DNA of 64,000 bases, taken from the NCBI RefSeq assembly GCF_023091745.1, contig NC_068926.1:62432001-62496000 (forward strand), given 5' to 3'. Under the pieces are notes generated by a model. The model searched no databases. It saw only the letters and a list, made by a program, of their open reading frames with translations, and had not been told where the DNA came from. The translations under genes were made by a program, and so were the position numbers. Below are positions 62,956 to 64,000 of the stretch, piece by piece. The number at the start of each line of letters is the position of its first letter. Positions within the stretch are counted from its first letter, which is position 1. Source of the stretch: Budorcas taxicolor (taxonomy: Eukaryota > Chordata > Mammalia > Artiodactyla > Bovidae).

Positions 62956-64000
62956 CCAGGGAAAGAAGGACCTAGGTTCCCCCAAATCTGAGCTGAGCTC
63001 CTTGCAAACTGAGTGACCTTAACAAGTCACTTCACTTTCTTGTACTTCTGTTTCTCATATTCAAAATGGAGGAGGGACTAGGACCCCTCCTAGGGTTGTT
63101 CTGAGGAGGAAGAGGAAAGTCACGTGTGGTGAGTGTACAACAAAGAGAGGCTGTTAGTCTACAGGAGGTTGGGCAGGTTGAAGGAGAGGGAGTCTTGCAT
63201 CTGTTGTAAATGATTCAGAAGAACCAGCGATCTTAACTGTGCTCACCTGAATGCACTATCAGCCACTCCAGAGGCCATGGACAGGGATACCACTTGAATC
63301 ATGGCAATATCCAGAGCTGCAAACTTTAAGGACAAGGAGCCGTGGTGAGGAGGGCAGACCCCAGGGCGGAATGCTTGGAAGAACCATCTGTTTCACAGGG
63401 AGGAGTAGAAACCATGGCTCAGAACCGAGACCCGAGGTCCCGCTGGAACGTGAGGCAGCCCTGCCTGGTGTACGGTGTGTGTCCAGCACCAAGGGAGGGT
63501 GGAGGGGGTGGCGGTGGTGACCAGGACAGTGACTCAGCTTGTGGTATGGTATGAGCAGGTGTCTGGTCAAGGACAGACTCCAGGCATCTTCCCAGGTGAC
63601 TGGCAGTGTCCCCAGAGTTGGAATGGCTTGTGCTTCATTTGGGGTTGCAGCCAGCTCTGTTTCCAACTGAACAGTGGACCAAGGCCAGCCAGGACTCGGG
63701 GGAATTGAGCTGCGAGGATCTACCCTGAGTGTGGCACGCATTTGATCCCCTTACAGCCCTCATACCTGGCACTAGAGTGCTGCAAAACTGGGAACTTGAG
63801 CCTGGGTCACTCCCACCCCTCCACCCCTTCACCCTCCCAACACTGCCCCCCCAACCAAGGCCCCTCAGCTAAGGGGTGGAGGCCCCATGGAGAGCTGGAG
63901 CAGGCAGGTGTCAGCACAGCACCATGCCTGGTGTTAGAAGCACTCAGAAAGAGCCATTTAAGGAATAATGTCACATCTGAAAGTAAAGCTTCTCCTCTGG

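Larger units (their letters stand above)
46871..64000. other. Intergenic region upstream of ALDH2
   Basis: About 17 kb dominated by nested retroelements (listed separately). In human the next gene upstream is ACAD10. I searched by eye for its C-terminal exon motifs and found none, so its 3' end is either outside the window or not recognisable. The unique-looking parts are about 47160-47530, 55360-56130, 61080-61860, 62960-64000. Confidence 0.7.

Noticed and set aside
63241..63300. Exon-like segment with a GTGAGC donor on the minus strand near 63245
   Set aside because: The translated frames give no recognisable protein and there is no matching acceptor; likely chance.
46871..64000. ACAD10 3' exons expected upstream of ALDH2
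   Set aside because: I looked for the C-terminal acyl-CoA dehydrogenase motifs on the minus strand and found none; the gene end is probably beyond 64000.

Overview
This is a ruminant nuclear chromosome window, most likely from cattle or a close bovid. The evidence is a dense load of ruminant-specific repeats (BovB LINEs, Bov-A2/Bov-tA SINEs, CHR-type tRNA-derived SINEs), intron-split genes with GT-AG junctions, CpG-island promoters, and a 520-residue ALDH2 product. There are no bacterial operons, CRISPR arrays or phage genes. Most long open frames are either single exons running into introns or fragments of retrotransposons.

Layout. Positions 1-9962 hold the 5' half of MAPKAPK5 (PRAK kinase) on the minus strand. 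Coding exons 1-6 are complete and encode residues 1-161, through the catalytic HRD loop; the rest of the gene lies left of position 1. A CpG island at about 9930-10760 is its promoter and 5' UTR. Positions 10760-21630 are intergenic and mostly repeats. Positions 21630-46604 hold the whole ALDH2 gene (mitochondrial aldehyde dehydrogenase) on the minus strand. All 13 coding exons could be bounded to the base, giving 1563 coding bases with intact frame through every junction, a stop at 22032 and an AATAAA signal at 21654-21659. Its CpG-island promoter spans about 46470-46870. Positions 46870-64000 are intergenic and almost entirely transposon-derived: a 5'-inverted BovB LINE split by a solo LTR, an antisense L1, a second solo LTR, and many SINEs. 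I saw no exon of the gene expected upstream of ALDH2 (ACAD10 in human).

The two genes are co-oriented (ALDH2 upstream, MAPKAPK5 downstream, both minus), which matches the order on human 12q24. They are not functionally coupled: ALDH2 oxidises acetaldehyde and lipid aldehydes in the mitochondrial matrix, while MAPKAPK5 is a stress-activated Ser/Thr kinase acting below p38 and ERK3/4.

I found no undescribed biological system. The points most worth a second look are a GC-AG intron in MAPKAPK5, a SINE inserted 14 nt from a MAPKAPK5 splice donor, a tetranucleotide microsatellite serving as the polypyrimidine tract of ALDH2 exon 4, two solo LTRs with perfect 6-bp target duplications (one inside the inverted BovB), a pair of related hAT-like miniature elements, and an unidentified conserved-looking frame with a frameshift at about 44080-44433 in ALDH2 intron 1.
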